From Sphingomonas sp. LR60 (GTDB taxonomy: Bacteria > Pseudomonadota > Alphaproteobacteria > Sphingomonadales > Sphingomonadaceae): a DNA stretch of 64,000 nucleotides. Where the stretch lies: contig NZ_JASPFK010000001.1 in NCBI RefSeq assembly GCF_036855935.1, positions 64,501 through 128,500 on the forward strand. The letters run 5' to 3'. Below, in pieces: positions 7,939 through 16,046 of this stretch; the first letter of the stretch is position 1; every line of letters begins with the position of its first letter. Under the pieces are notes generated by a model. That model saw only the letters and a program-made list of their open reading frames with translations. It searched no databases and was not told the DNA's origin. The position numbers and the translations under genes were made by a program.

Positions 7939-8946
7939 TCATGACGGTGTCCATTCCAGCCCCTTCAGTTTGCTGGCGAGGGCTAGGGGGCGAAGGTGAG
8001 TGTAGCGAAATAGCATGCGCGGATCGCGATGCCCCGAGATTAGCGCCACTTCTGGCATGCTAAGACCCAGCTCAAAGAAGCGTGAAACTGCCTCATGGCG
8101 CAAATCGTGAAAATGCAGGTTTGGCAAGCTCGCCCTTTTCACAGCTCGTTGCCACGCCAGTTTTAGCGCGTTGGCGGTGATATCGAACACCGCGCCTACG
8201 ATTGACCAGCGAGCGACGAGGATTTCCACCGCTCCGTCGCTCAAGGGGATTGATCGAGGATGGCCAGTCTTCGTGTGGGGTATGTGGATGATGCGGCGCG
8301 TAAGATCGACATGCTCCCAGCGCATGCTGACGATCTCACCCCGACGCATCCCAGTCTGGATCGCGAACTGCACGATCGGTTTTAGCAATGGGTTCCTGCA
8401 GGCGGAAACGGCTTCCATTAGCCTGTGGTACTCGCCCGGTTCGAGGCGACGGCTGCGGGCGTTGTTCAGCCTTGGCTGCCTAACATCTTTGACCGGGTTC
8501 GATGGTAACCGGTAACCCCACTCCTTTTGGCCGACATCAAGAGCATGCTGAATCAACCCCAGCTCTCTCCGCACCGTGCCAGGCTTCACCTGTTGAAGCC
8601 GTCGATCGCGGTATGAAGCCACATCGGCAGACGATAAGTTAGCCAAGCTTATGCTGCCGATCTGATCGCCTTGGAGCTTCGTGAGGCGCTGTCGCTCGCT
8701 CGCGGCGCTGAGCTTGGTGCAGGTCACCTCGTCCAGGTAGCGATCGATGAGCATCGACAGAGTTATGTGTTCCAGTTGGCGTCGCGCCGTCGGAGCCTCG
8801 TTGCGTTCGACCCGCGCCTCCTCGCTTATAGCCCAAGCTTTGGCGTCGGCCTTTGTCGCGAATGTACGGCTTTGTGCAGGATGACCCTTCCTGCGAATCT
8901 GGACAGACCAGCGCTGCCCTCGCTTTGTGATCGTCGCCACTTTCAA
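7939..8946 (-). CDS. Tyrosine-type site-specific integrase
   Basis: A 335-residue phage-type integrase. It has an N-terminal AP2-like/arm-binding segment (WSVQIRRKGHPAQSRTFATKADA), a SAM-like core-binding domain (about residues 65-150) and a C-terminal catalytic domain with all active residues visible: Arg in TGMRRGEI, Lys in HTKTGHPR, HxxR in HFHDLRHEA, His in SGHRDPRM, and Tyr in FRYTHL. The start is either the TTG at 8946 or, better placed behind a GAGG box, the in-frame GTG at 8940; a stop lies just upstream. It lies next to the intact tRNA-Val, its presumed attB, and would catalyse integration and excision of the element. Confidence 0.93.
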   Translation of the reverse strand: MKVATITKRGQRWSVQIRRKGHPAQSRTFATKADAKAWAISEEARVERNEAPTARRQLEHITLSMLIDRYLDEVTCTKLSAASERQRLTKLQGDQIGSISLANLSSADVASYRDRRLQQVKPGTVRRELGLIQHALDVGQKEWGYRLPSNPVKDVRQPRLNNARSRRLEPGEYHRLMEAVSACRNPLLKPIVQFAIQTGMRRGEIVSMRWEHVDLTRRIIHIPHTKTGHPRSIPLSDGAVEILVARWSIVGAVFDITANALKLAWQRAVKRASLPNLHFHDLRHEAVSRFFELGLSMPEVALISGHRDPRMLFRYTHLRPLALASKLKGLEWTPS

Positions 8947-9020
8947 CCTCGTGCTTCAAAATTGCTTCACGAGCGACGGCCAAGGCTGATTTGAAGGCGG
9001 GTCTCACCGACTGGAGAGAC

Positions 9021-9059
9021 AAAAAATGCCAGCTTCCCCAAGGGGATGCTGGCATTTTT
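9021..9059. terminator. Element-borne terminator downstream of tRNA-Val
   Basis: Hairpin AAAAAATGCCAGC...GCTGGCATTTTT with an inner CCCC/GGGG pairing, immediately 3' of the minus-strand tRNA gene. It lies inside the integrated element, so it replaces the chromosomal terminator now displaced to 6315. Confidence 0.85.
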
Positions 9060-9062
9060 AGA

Positions 9063-9137
9063 TGGTGGGCGTGGCAAGGATTGAACTTGCGACCCCTGCG
9101 ATGTCAACACAGTGCTCTACCACTGAGCTACACGCCC
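9063..9137 (-). tRNA. tRNA-Val (anticodon GAC)
   Basis: Reading the minus strand from 9137, the cloverleaf folds with acceptor GGGCGTG/CACGCCC, D arm GCTCAGTGGTAGAGC, anticodon stem CTGTG/CGCAG with loop TTGACAT, T arm GCAAG-TTCAATC-CTTGC, discriminator A and encoded CCA. The 3' half (9063-9110) is the attachment site shared with 6357-6404. Confidence 0.97.
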
Positions 9138-9211
9138 TCCGTAGGGGTGCGCCTGTAACGGGTGGGTTGGAGGGGCGCAAGCGGCTTTTTACGCTTTTGT
9201 TGCCGTGATCG

Positions 9212-9589
9212 TCAGATCAGCTCGTTCGCAGTGCCGGTGTCGAAGAGCCGGTCGACCTCCATCACGAGGTCGCGCAGGTGGAACGGCTTCGACAGCACGC
9301 GCGCCTGCGGCATCGCGTTGCCGGCCTTCAGCGTCACCGCCGCGAAGCCGGTGATGAACATCACGCGCATCCCCGGCGCCAGCTCCTGCGCCTTTTGCGC
9401 AAGCTCGATCCCGTCCATTTCCGGCATCACGATATCGGTGAGCAACAGATCAAACCGCTCGCTTTCGAGCAGCGGCAGCGCGGCGGTGCCGCGATCGACC
9501 GACGTGACGTGATACCCCGAACGCTCCAGCGCGCGCCCGAGATACTCGCGCATCACCGCGTCGTCTTCGGCGAGAAGAATCCGTATCAT
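9212..9589 (-). CDS. cpdR: Single-domain response regulator CpdR
   Basis: A 125-residue stand-alone receiver domain. The acidic pair is in ILLAEDDAVMREYL, the phosphorylated aspartate in LLLTDIVMPEMDG, and the conserved lysine in RVLSKPFHL. It lacks any output domain. The opening and length match CpdR, the cell-cycle receiver that in Caulobacter directs ClpXP to the pole when unphosphorylated. The start at 9589 is the only ATG giving the canonical receiver N terminus. It is divergent from an N-formylglutamate amidohydrolase gene, with a 131-base shared promoter region. The CpdR call rests on resemblance of the N terminus and genomic position. Confidence 0.85.
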   Translation of the reverse strand: MIRILLAEDDAVMREYLGRALERSGYHVTSVDRGTAALPLLESERFDLLLTDIVMPEMDGIELAQKAQELAPGMRVMFITGFAAVTLKAGNAMPQARVLSKPFHLRDLVMEVDRLFDTGTANELI

Positions 9590-9720
9590 CGCAACCACAA
9601 CTCCCGTTCGGCGCTTTATATGCGCCGGGGACGTTGATTTTTCCACCATCGGACATGGTGAACGCCTGCTCCACGACGACACGTTGCAGCGGCGCGGCAG
9701 CTTCCATAGGGTAGCGCGGA

Positions 9721-10572
9721 ATGACGCGTTCCTTCCGCATGTTCGGCGAGATGCTACCCGAAAGCCCGGTGGTGCTGTCGGTGCCGCATGCGGGTCGCGA
9801 CTATCCGCCGACGCTAAGAATGGCGCTGCGCGCACCATTGGCGAGTCTGGCCGCATTGGAGGATCGCTACGTCGACGCGATCGCGCTGGCGGCGCGCGGT
9901 GCGGAGACGTTGCTGCTCCAGACGCGGCCGCGCGCATGGATCGACCTGAACCGCGCCGAGCACGAACGCGACCCGTTGATCGACGAGGGTGCCTGTCGGG
10001 CGGCGTCGGGGTCGGCCAAGGTGCGCGCGGGGATCGGGCTGGTGCCGCGGCGCACCGCGGCGGCGGGCGAATTGTGGCGGTGCCGGCTGAGCGCGACCGA
10101 GGTGGAGGCGCGGATCGCCGCCGACCATCGGCCGTATCACGAGACGCTGTCGCAAGTGCTGGCGGCGGCGCGCGCGCGGTTCGGCTGCGCGGTGTTGCTC
10201 GACGTCCATTCGATGCCGCCGATCGCGGGCGGCCGGGCGCGGGTGGTGATCGGCGATCGGTTCGGGCGGGCGGCGGGCGCGCGATTCGTCTCGCGGGTCG
10301 AGGAAGCGCTCGGGCGCGAGGGGCTGCACCATATGCTCAACACGCCCTATGCGGGCGGGCATATTCTGGAGCGCCATGCCGCGCCGCAGATCGGCATCCA
10401 TGCGATCCAGTTGGAGATCGACCGCGCGCTGTATCTCGACCGGCGGCTTGATCAGCCGGGGGCGGGCGCGGCGGCGACGACGCGGATGTTGCGCGCCGTG
10501 ATCGACGCGCTGACCGAGCAGGCATTGAGCGACGGTGCGATGGCGCCACCGATCGCCGACGCCGCCGAATAG
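9721..10572 (+). CDS. N-formylglutamate amidohydrolase
   Basis: A 283-residue member of the N-formylglutamate amidohydrolase (HutG-type) family, related to zinc carboxypeptidases. The sequence shows VVLSVPHAGRDYPP at the N terminus with the metal-binding His, WIDLNRAEHERDP, VLLDVHSMPP and the tail IHAIQLEIDRALYLD. It hydrolyses N-formyl-glutamate to formate and glutamate in histidine breakdown. No hut genes are adjacent, so a general deformylating role is also possible. An ATG follows a GCGGA stretch at 9714; no strong Shine-Dalgarno is seen. Confidence 0.88.
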   Translation: MTRSFRMFGEMLPESPVVLSVPHAGRDYPPTLRMALRAPLASLAALEDRYVDAIALAARGAETLLLQTRPRAWIDLNRAEHERDPLIDEGACRAASGSAKVRAGIGLVPRRTAAAGELWRCRLSATEVEARIAADHRPYHETLSQVLAAARARFGCAVLLDVHSMPPIAGGRARVVIGDRFGRAAGARFVSRVEEALGREGLHHMLNTPYAGGHILERHAAPQIGIHAIQLEIDRALYLDRRLDQPGAGAAATTRMLRAVIDALTEQALSDGAMAPPIADAAE

Positions 10573-10582
10573 ACTCCGCAAC

Positions 10583-10684
10583 AAAAAAACCACCGGATGC
10601 ACGCACCCGGTGGCCTAGGTTCAGGGAGGAGACACGCCGAAGCGTGTCATACGGGCCCGCGAAAGGGGGACACGAGCGCCGTAC
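10583..10684 (-). ncRNA. Candidate trans-acting small RNA with UUCG hairpin, anti-SD motif and terminator
   Basis: On the minus strand there is a TTGCAA box (10718-10713), a 16-base spacer and TAAGTT (10696-10691). A roughly 100-base transcript would follow. It contains a perfect 7-bp stem closed by a UUCG tetraloop (GACACGC-TTCG-GCGTGTC at 10648-10631), an unpaired TCTCCTCCCTGA that is complementary to ribosome-binding sites, then CCACCGG...CCGGTGG with seven T. CUCCUCCC motifs are a known feature of alphaproteobacterial sRNAs. There is no reading frame of note. The 10573-10860 gap is otherwise empty. Confidence 0.5.
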
Positions 10685-10860
10685 ATGCTTAACTTAGGGC
10701 GTCCGCTTTTGGTTGCAAGAGCCTGGCTATAAAAGGTTGAAAGCGTGCGGCGAATTGCTGGTCGGTGGCGGTTTCCGGCTCACCAGCGGCGGCGAAGCCG
10801 GGACGGCGGTACGCGATATCGGGCAGGCATGGGCCTCCGCCTGCGCACCAGCGACGTTAT

Positions 10861-11409
10861 TCAGCGCGCGCCGTGGGGCAACATGCGGAGCAGGACCGAG
10901 TCGCGCAGGATCAGGTGATGGCGCAGCGCCGCAGCGATGTGGAGCACCACCAGCACGAGCATCGTCCAGCCGAGGATCTCATGCACTTCATGGCCGGCAC
11001 TCGCGCCGCTGGCATCGACGGGCAGATACGGAAGGTCGGTAATGCCGAACCAGCTCAGCGGGCGGCGTCCCTCGGGACCCGACACCATCGCCCATCCGGA
11101 AAGCGGCATCAGCAACAACAGCGCATAGAGCGCCCAATGCGTCGCATGAGCGACCCCGCGCTCCCACGCCGGCGTTAAGGCCGGCAGCGGCGGCGGGCGG
11201 TGCAGTAGCCGCCACGCGACCCGCAGGACGGTGAGCGCCAGGACGGTGATGCCGATCGCCTTGTGCCCCGGCATCCACGCCCTGAGCGCCGGCACCGCAT
11301 CATGTCCGATGCCGACGATCAGGTTGACGATCACGAGCAGGGCGATCGTCCAGTGGAAGGCGATGGCCACCGCGGAGTAACGCTCGTTCGCTGGAATCCG
11401 GGTGGCCAT
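10861..11409 (-). CDS. Cytochrome b561-family membrane protein
   Basis: A 182-residue protein with four hydrophobic helices: about residues 13-35 (VAIAFHWTIALLVIVNLIVG), 50-67, 92-112 and 148-168. Haem-ligand histidines lie in helix 1 (FHW), helix 2 (MPGHKAIG), helix 3 (HATHWALYAL) and helix 4 (AGHEVHEILG), the di-haem b561 arrangement. It would carry electrons across the inner membrane, commonly from quinol to an oxidant such as superoxide or to a periplasmic partner. It follows the SapC gene by 14 bases on the same strand and is probably co-transcribed with it. Confidence 0.88.
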   Translation of the reverse strand: MATRIPANERYSAVAIAFHWTIALLVIVNLIVGIGHDAVPALRAWMPGHKAIGITVLALTVLRVAWRLLHRPPPLPALTPAWERGVAHATHWALYALLLLMPLSGWAMVSGPEGRRPLSWFGITDLPYLPVDASGASAGHEVHEILGWTMLVLVVLHIAAALRHHLILRDSVLLRMLPHGAR

Positions 11410-11423
11410 CGTTGGTCCTTCGA

Positions 11424-12191
11424 TCAGGCGTTGAGTTGCGGCTGCGGCATCTTGCCGAGCTTGACCTGGCGCGCGAAGATGTCGCGCATCAGCGCCAGCG
11501 AGAAGAGGTGCGCGTAGAGCAGCGGGAGCATCCCCGACTGCGAGATCTTGCGCAACTGATCGCCACGCAGCTCCGACAGCTTCTTCTCGTCGATCATCTG
11601 GAAACCGCGATAGACGAACGGCTGATCGATGCCGTCCTGCTGGATGGTGACTTCACCTTCCATCAAGAGGTCCAGTTCCTTGATTTCCTTCATGAACTGA
11701 CCGGTGCGCGCAGCGGCCTGCTCGAAGTTCTCGTTGAACTGGAGAATGTTCTTCGTCAGCTCCGACGGCTGGCCATCGGTGAAGAGCGCATCGCCTTCCT
11801 CGAACGCGCCGATCGTCGGCGACGACGGGTCGAAGCACAGCGACAGCTCGTCGGTGTCCGGGCGCAGACGCGCCAGCATGTACGGATAGCGGCGGATGTA
11901 GGCAGGGACGTAGATCGTCTCGTCGATCAGCCGGCCTTCCGCCGAAACGAACACGTTCACGCCCTCGTTCAGGCCCATCAGCGCGATCGGAATGGCATCC
12001 TCACCCGAGGAGAAGACGATCGGCATGTCCCGCTGGATCAACGGAAATTCCTCGACCGTGACCGGAATCGCGTGCTGGTCGACCAGGAACGTCGCGGTGT
12101 CGGACGGCTTCACCTTGTAATTGGCGTGAACCTCGCTCGAAAGCGGTTCGAGGCCGTTGTAGAAAAGCGGAAGTTGCGGCGCGCTGGCCAT
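11424..12191 (-). CDS. SapC family protein
   Basis: A 255-residue protein matching the SapC family (named from a Campylobacter S-layer locus). Diagnostic parts are EEFPLIQRDMPIVFSS, ALMGLNEGVNVFVSAEGR, YVPAYIRRYPYMLAR, LCFDPSSPTIGAFEEGDALF and a C-terminal LRKISQSGMLPLLYAHLFSL. No signal peptide is present. In sphingomonads SapC proteins often sit next to TonB receptors and flavin-dependent halogenases; this one instead precedes a cytochrome b561 gene. Biochemical function is unknown. A second, distant SapC gene lies in the halogenase locus at 42300-43005. Confidence 0.9.
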   Translation of the reverse strand: MASAPQLPLFYNGLEPLSSEVHANYKVKPSDTATFLVDQHAIPVTVEEFPLIQRDMPIVFSSGEDAIPIALMGLNEGVNVFVSAEGRLIDETIYVPAYIRRYPYMLARLRPDTDELSLCFDPSSPTIGAFEEGDALFTDGQPSELTKNILQFNENFEQAAARTGQFMKEIKELDLLMEGEVTIQQDGIDQPFVYRGFQMIDEKKLSELRGDQLRKISQSGMLPLLYAHLFSLALMRDIFARQVKLGKMPQPQLNA

Positions 12192-12271
12192 GAGTGTCTC
12201 CAGAACGGACGGTATCGTGTGTACTTGCGCAAGGGGACGTCACGTCCTGCCGCCCCCGGACGACGTAGGTG

Positions 12272-13735
12272 CTATTGAATGGGCGCGCCCGGCGCAAGCG
12301 TGACGAGCTTGCCGGGATTGAGGAGTTCGTCCGGATCGAAGGCGCGTTTGATCGCGCGCAACGCCGCCAGCCGTGCGGGCGGACCGAGCCGTTCCAGCTC
12401 GTGACGCTTCATCTGGCCGATGCCATGTTCGGCCGAGATCGACCCGCCCGCCGCGACGACTAGGTCGTGGACGAACGCCGATACCACAGGAACCTGTTCG
12501 GTATACCAAAGGCTTGGATCGGTGCCCGGCGCAGCGCGAACGTGGAAGTGGACGTTGCCGTCGCCGAGGTGCCCGAACCCCGAGGCGTGCGTGCCGGGGA
12601 AGCGCGCGTCGCATGCTGCGGCGGCCTCGACCATGAAGCGCGGCATCGCCTCGACCGGCACCGAAATATCGTGCTGCGCGGCGGGCCCGGTGGCGCGTTC
12701 GGCGTCCGAGATCGATTCGCGGATCCGCCAGAACGCCTCGGCCTGCACCTCGCTGGCCGCGAGGGTCGCATCGGCGGCGAGGCCATAGGCGAGCGCGGCG
12801 GCGAGGACATGCTCGACCAGTGCGGCGGGATCGCCGTCGGGGGTGTCGGCGGTGACCTCGAGCAGGACGTGCCACGGATGCGCGCCGGTCAGCGGGGCGC
12901 GGGTGCCGGGAATATGGGCGAGGACCGCGGCGAGCGATTCGGCGGGGAGCAGCTCGAAACTTTCCAGCGCCGGGGTAGTGCGCTGGAACCGGCGCAACAG
13001 CGTCAGCGCCGCCGCGGGCGAGGCGAGGCCGACCCACGCCACGCAACGCGCCGCAACCGCGGGCACCAGCCGCAACGTCGCGGCGGTGACGATGCCGAGC
13101 GTGCCCTCGGCGCCGATCAGGAGCTGGTCGATATCGTAGCCGCGATTGTCTTTCTTGAGCGCGGACAGGCCATCGTACAGCGAGCCGTCGGGCAGCACCG
13201 CCTCGACCCCGGCGACCAGTGCGCGCATCGTGCCGAAGCGCAGCACCTGCGTGCCGCCGGCATTGGTCGACACCAATCCGCCGATCGTCGCGACGCCTTT
13301 GGCGCCGAGCGACAGCGGGAAGCGCCGGCCATGCTCCAGCGCGGCGGCGTGGAGGTCGGACAGGATCACGCCGGCCTCGGCGATCGCGAGGCCAGCCTCG
13401 GCATCCAGGGTGCGGAGGCGGTCGAGGCGGCGCAGCGACAGGATCGCGGCGCGGCCATCGTCGGGCGGGGTGGCGCCGCCGACCATCGAGCTGTTGCCGC
13501 CCTGCGGCACCAACGGCACCCGCTCCGCTCGCGCGGCGGCGACGATCGCCTGCACCTCCGCGACCGAGCCGGGGGCGAGCAGCAACGTGGCCTTGCCATG
13601 GAAGCGTTGCCGCCAGTCGACGAGCAGCGGCGCGATCACCTCGGGGTCGGTGACGATCGTGCGCGGCGCGACGTGCGGGGCGAGCCGCGCGGCGAGGCGG
13701 TGGAGCGCGGCGGAGGGGTAAGAAGCGTCGGTCAT
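12272..13735 (-). CDS. FAD-binding oxidoreductase (D-lactate/glycolate/D-2-hydroxyglutarate dehydrogenase type)
   Basis: A 487-residue flavoprotein with an N-terminal FAD_binding_4 (PCMH) domain, residues about 35-220 (VPQGGNSSMVGGATPP, IGGLVSTNAGG, GAEGTLGIVTAATLRL), and a C-terminal FAD-oxidase domain with metal and substrate motifs GFGHLGDGNVHFH and EHGIGQMKR. The family oxidises D-2-hydroxy acids such as D-lactate, glycolate or D-2-hydroxyglutarate. No glcE/glcF partner is adjacent, which favours the single-subunit D-lactate or D-2-hydroxyglutarate type. The ATG at 13735 is preferred to an upstream extension to 13771. Confidence 0.88.
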   Translation of the reverse strand: MTDASYPSAALHRLAARLAPHVAPRTIVTDPEVIAPLLVDWRQRFHGKATLLLAPGSVAEVQAIVAAARAERVPLVPQGGNSSMVGGATPPDDGRAAILSLRRLDRLRTLDAEAGLAIAEAGVILSDLHAAALEHGRRFPLSLGAKGVATIGGLVSTNAGGTQVLRFGTMRALVAGVEAVLPDGSLYDGLSALKKDNRGYDIDQLLIGAEGTLGIVTAATLRLVPAVAARCVAWVGLASPAAALTLLRRFQRTTPALESFELLPAESLAAVLAHIPGTRAPLTGAHPWHVLLEVTADTPDGDPAALVEHVLAAALAYGLAADATLAASEVQAEAFWRIRESISDAERATGPAAQHDISVPVEAMPRFMVEAAAACDARFPGTHASGFGHLGDGNVHFHVRAAPGTDPSLWYTEQVPVVSAFVHDLVVAAGGSISAEHGIGQMKRHELERLGPPARLAALRAIKRAFDPDELLNPGKLVTLAPGAPIQ

Positions 13736-13816
13736 GCGATTTCTCTTGGCTGCCGTGCGATGTGCGTTCAATTCATCACGCGTTCAACCGTCGATGGTCA
13801 GTGCTGCTGCCCCAAG

Positions 13817-14289
13817 ATGACCTTGCGTAATCCGTCCGTTTTGCTGCTCGTGTCGGCGGCGCCCTTCGTGCTGTCGGCGAGTCCGCCGCAGCTGGACGGC
13901 GTCGAATATGCGCAGCTCACGATTCACGAGCGCCTGATCATCCGCGTGCCGCGCGTGTCGTCCGCCCCGATGCGCGGTCGCGCCGGGATCGCGCCGCCGC
14001 AGGTGCGCTGGGACGAGAAAAAGGGCCGGAATGTGTGGCGATGAATGCGCTTACCGGGGCGGCGGTCGATCGCGAGGGCGAGGTCGATCTGGTCGTGGGC
14101 GGTGCACGAAGGATCCGCGCCAAGCTGGACGACGACTGTCCGACGCTTGATTTCTATCGCGGATTCTATCTGAAGCCGACCGCGGACGGGCAATTGTGCG
14201 CGCGTCGCGACGGCATCCGCTCCCGATCGGGCGCCTATTGCGCGGTCACCCGCTTTCGCGCGCTGGTGCCGCGCAAGGTCAATAAATAG
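13817..14289 (+). pseudogene. Small secreted protein of unknown function, frameshifted
   Basis: The first frame (from ATG 13817) encodes a hydrophobic signal-like start (NPSVLLLVSAAPFVLSAS) and runs to RWDEKKGRN, where it stops at 14044. The frame that continues the family pattern (GPECVAMNALTGAAVDREG, then VDLVVGGARRIRAKLDDD, CPTLDFYRGFYLKPTADG) runs to 14289. They join if one G is missing after AAAAAGGG at 14018-14025. The combined product would be about 157 residues with four cysteines (at ECVA, DDDCP, QLCARR and AYCAV). The family is known to me only as a conserved sphingomonad hypothetical. Assembly error is as likely as decay. Confidence 0.65.
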
Positions 14290-14401
14290 CCCGCTGCGGG
14301 ACGGTCAGGGCGCAAATTCCTTGACTTTGGGCGGCGGATCGGGAAGCGCGGAGAGCGATGGGAACCGCCACGCCGCGCCACCCGACAGCCCGGACATCCG
14401 C

Positions 14402-15832
14402 ATGAGCTTTGCCGACCTCGGCCTTTCTGACGAACTCCTCCGCGCCGTCGGCGACACCGGCTATACCGAGCCGACGCCGATCCAGGCGAGCGCGATCCCG
14501 CCGGTGTTGATGATGCGCGACATCATCGGCATCGCACAAACCGGCACCGGCAAGACCGCCAGCTTCGTGCTGCCGATGATCGACATCCTGGCGCACGGGC
14601 GCAGCCGCGCGCGGATGCCGCGCAGCCTGATCCTGGAGCCGACGCGCGAACTGGCCGCGCAGGTCGCCGAGAATTTCGAGACCTATGGCAAGTATCACAA
14701 GCTGAGCATGGCGCTGCTGATCGGCGGCGTGCAGATGGGCGACCAGGTCAAGGCGCTGGAAAAGGGCGTCGACGTGCTGATCGCCACCCCCGGGCGGTTG
14801 ATGGACCTGTTCGGGCGCGGCAAGATCCTGCTGACCGGCTGTTCGATGCTGGTGATCGACGAGGCCGACCGGATGCTCGACATGGGGTTCATCCCCGATA
14901 TCGAGGAAATCTGCACCAAGCTGCCCGCGCAGCGCCAGACCTTGCTGTTCAGCGCGACGATGCCCGTGCCGATCAAGAAGCTGGCCGACCGGTTCCTCAA
15001 CAATCCCAAGACGATCGAGGTCGCACGCCCGGCGTCGACCAACATCAACATCACCCAGTGGGTGGTGCCGGTGAAGGGGCCGTCGTTCGAGAAGCGCAAG
15101 GCGCTGCGCTCGTTGCTGGGGCAGGAGGAGGTGCGCACAGCGATCGTCTTCTGCAATCGCAAGACGACGGTGCGCGAGCTGAACAAGAGCCTGCGCGAAC
15201 ACGGTTTCTCCAGCGGCGAGATCCATGGCGACATGGACCAGCCGGCGCGCGTCGCCGAGCTGGAGCGCTTCAAGAAGGGCGACGTCAACATCCTGGTCGC
15301 CAGCGACGTCGCGGCACGCGGGCTGGACGTGAAGGGCGTGAGCCACGTCTTCAACTATGACGCGCCGTGGCATCCCGACGATTACGTCCACCGCATCGGA
15401 CGCACCGGGCGCGGCGGGGCGACGGGCATCGCGTACACCTTCGTCGGGCCGGACGACGTCGAGAATATCGAGAATATCGAGAAGCTGACCGGGCAGAAGA
15501 TCGCGCGGGTCGCCGATTTGCCCGAGGCGACGGCGCCGGTGGAGGCGACCCCGCGGCGCGAACGCGGGCGACGGCGCGAGCGGGTGGCGGACGCAGCGCC
15601 CCGCACCGAGCTGCGCGCCGAGGTGCCGCAGGTCGAGGCACGTGAAGAGACAGTCCGCGAAGAGGCACCGCGACGCGAGCGGACGCGGCGCGATCGCGAC
15701 GAGCGTCCGCGCGACGAACGTTCGCGTGGGGCGCGCGAGCGCGACCGTGCGCCGGCGGTGACCGAGGCAGTTGACGATGGCGGCTGGAACGGACCGGTGC
15801 CGGACTTCCTGAACGTCGGGCTGCGCTACTGA
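14402..15832 (+). CDS. DEAD-box ATP-dependent RNA helicase (RhlE-like)
   Basis: A 476-residue helicase starting MSFADLGLSDELLRAVGD. In order it shows the Q motif (EPTPIQASAIP), Walker A (AQTGTGKT), motif Ia (EPTREL), DEAD (VIDEADRMLDMGF), SAT (FSATMP) and motif VI (HRIGRTGRGG). Residues beyond about 395 form a highly charged Arg/Glu-rich tail of the kind that binds RNA in RhlE/CsdA proteins. Such helicases remodel structured RNA in ribosome assembly and decay. The start at 14402 gives the standard N terminus; the in-frame region upstream to 14321 is not protein-like. Confidence 0.92.
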   Translation: MSFADLGLSDELLRAVGDTGYTEPTPIQASAIPPVLMMRDIIGIAQTGTGKTASFVLPMIDILAHGRSRARMPRSLILEPTRELAAQVAENFETYGKYHKLSMALLIGGVQMGDQVKALEKGVDVLIATPGRLMDLFGRGKILLTGCSMLVIDEADRMLDMGFIPDIEEICTKLPAQRQTLLFSATMPVPIKKLADRFLNNPKTIEVARPASTNINITQWVVPVKGPSFEKRKALRSLLGQEEVRTAIVFCNRKTTVRELNKSLREHGFSSGEIHGDMDQPARVAELERFKKGDVNILVASDVAARGLDVKGVSHVFNYDAPWHPDDYVHRIGRTGRGGATGIAYTFVGPDDVENIENIEKLTGQKIARVADLPEATAPVEATPRRERGRRRERVADAAPRTELRAEVPQVEAREETVREEAPRRERTRRDRDERPRDERSRGARERDRAPAVTEAVDDGGWNGPVPDFLNVGLRY

Positions 15833-15890
15833 TGAGTACCGCTCGTCGGGTTGACCGGCGGCGGTGGTTCGTGGCAGTGACGGCGACGTC

Positions 15891-15964
15891 GCGGGTATAG
15901 TACAATGGTAGTACAGCAGCCTTCCAAGCTGAATACACGGGTTCGATTCCCGTTACCCGCTCCA
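15891..15964 (+). tRNA. tRNA-Gly (anticodon TCC)
   Basis: Cloverleaf with acceptor GCGGGTA/TACCCGC, D arm GTACAATGGTAGTAC, anticodon loop CTTCCAA carrying TCC, T arm ACGGG-TTCGATT-CCCGT, discriminator T and encoded CCA at 15962-15964. Confidence 0.97.
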
Positions 15965-16046
15965 CTTTCCTACATCCTCGTTGACGTCGGTGTATGACCG
16001 GACCGTGCTGCGCGCGGTGTCGGCACGCGTGTAGGGGAGTGGAGCG

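Larger units (their letters stand above)
6357..9110. mobile_element. Small tRNA-Val-integrated genomic element (about 2.7 kb)
   Basis: Bounded by 48-bp perfect direct repeats of the tRNA-Val 3' half. It contains a tyrosine integrase transcribed away from the intact tRNA, a degenerate AT-richer ATPase relic, and a terminator beside the tRNA. No relaxase, replication or transfer gene is present, so it is either a deletion derivative of a larger island or a satellite that moves only with help. The unassigned stretch 6405-6603 holds no gene I can see. Confidence 0.85.
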
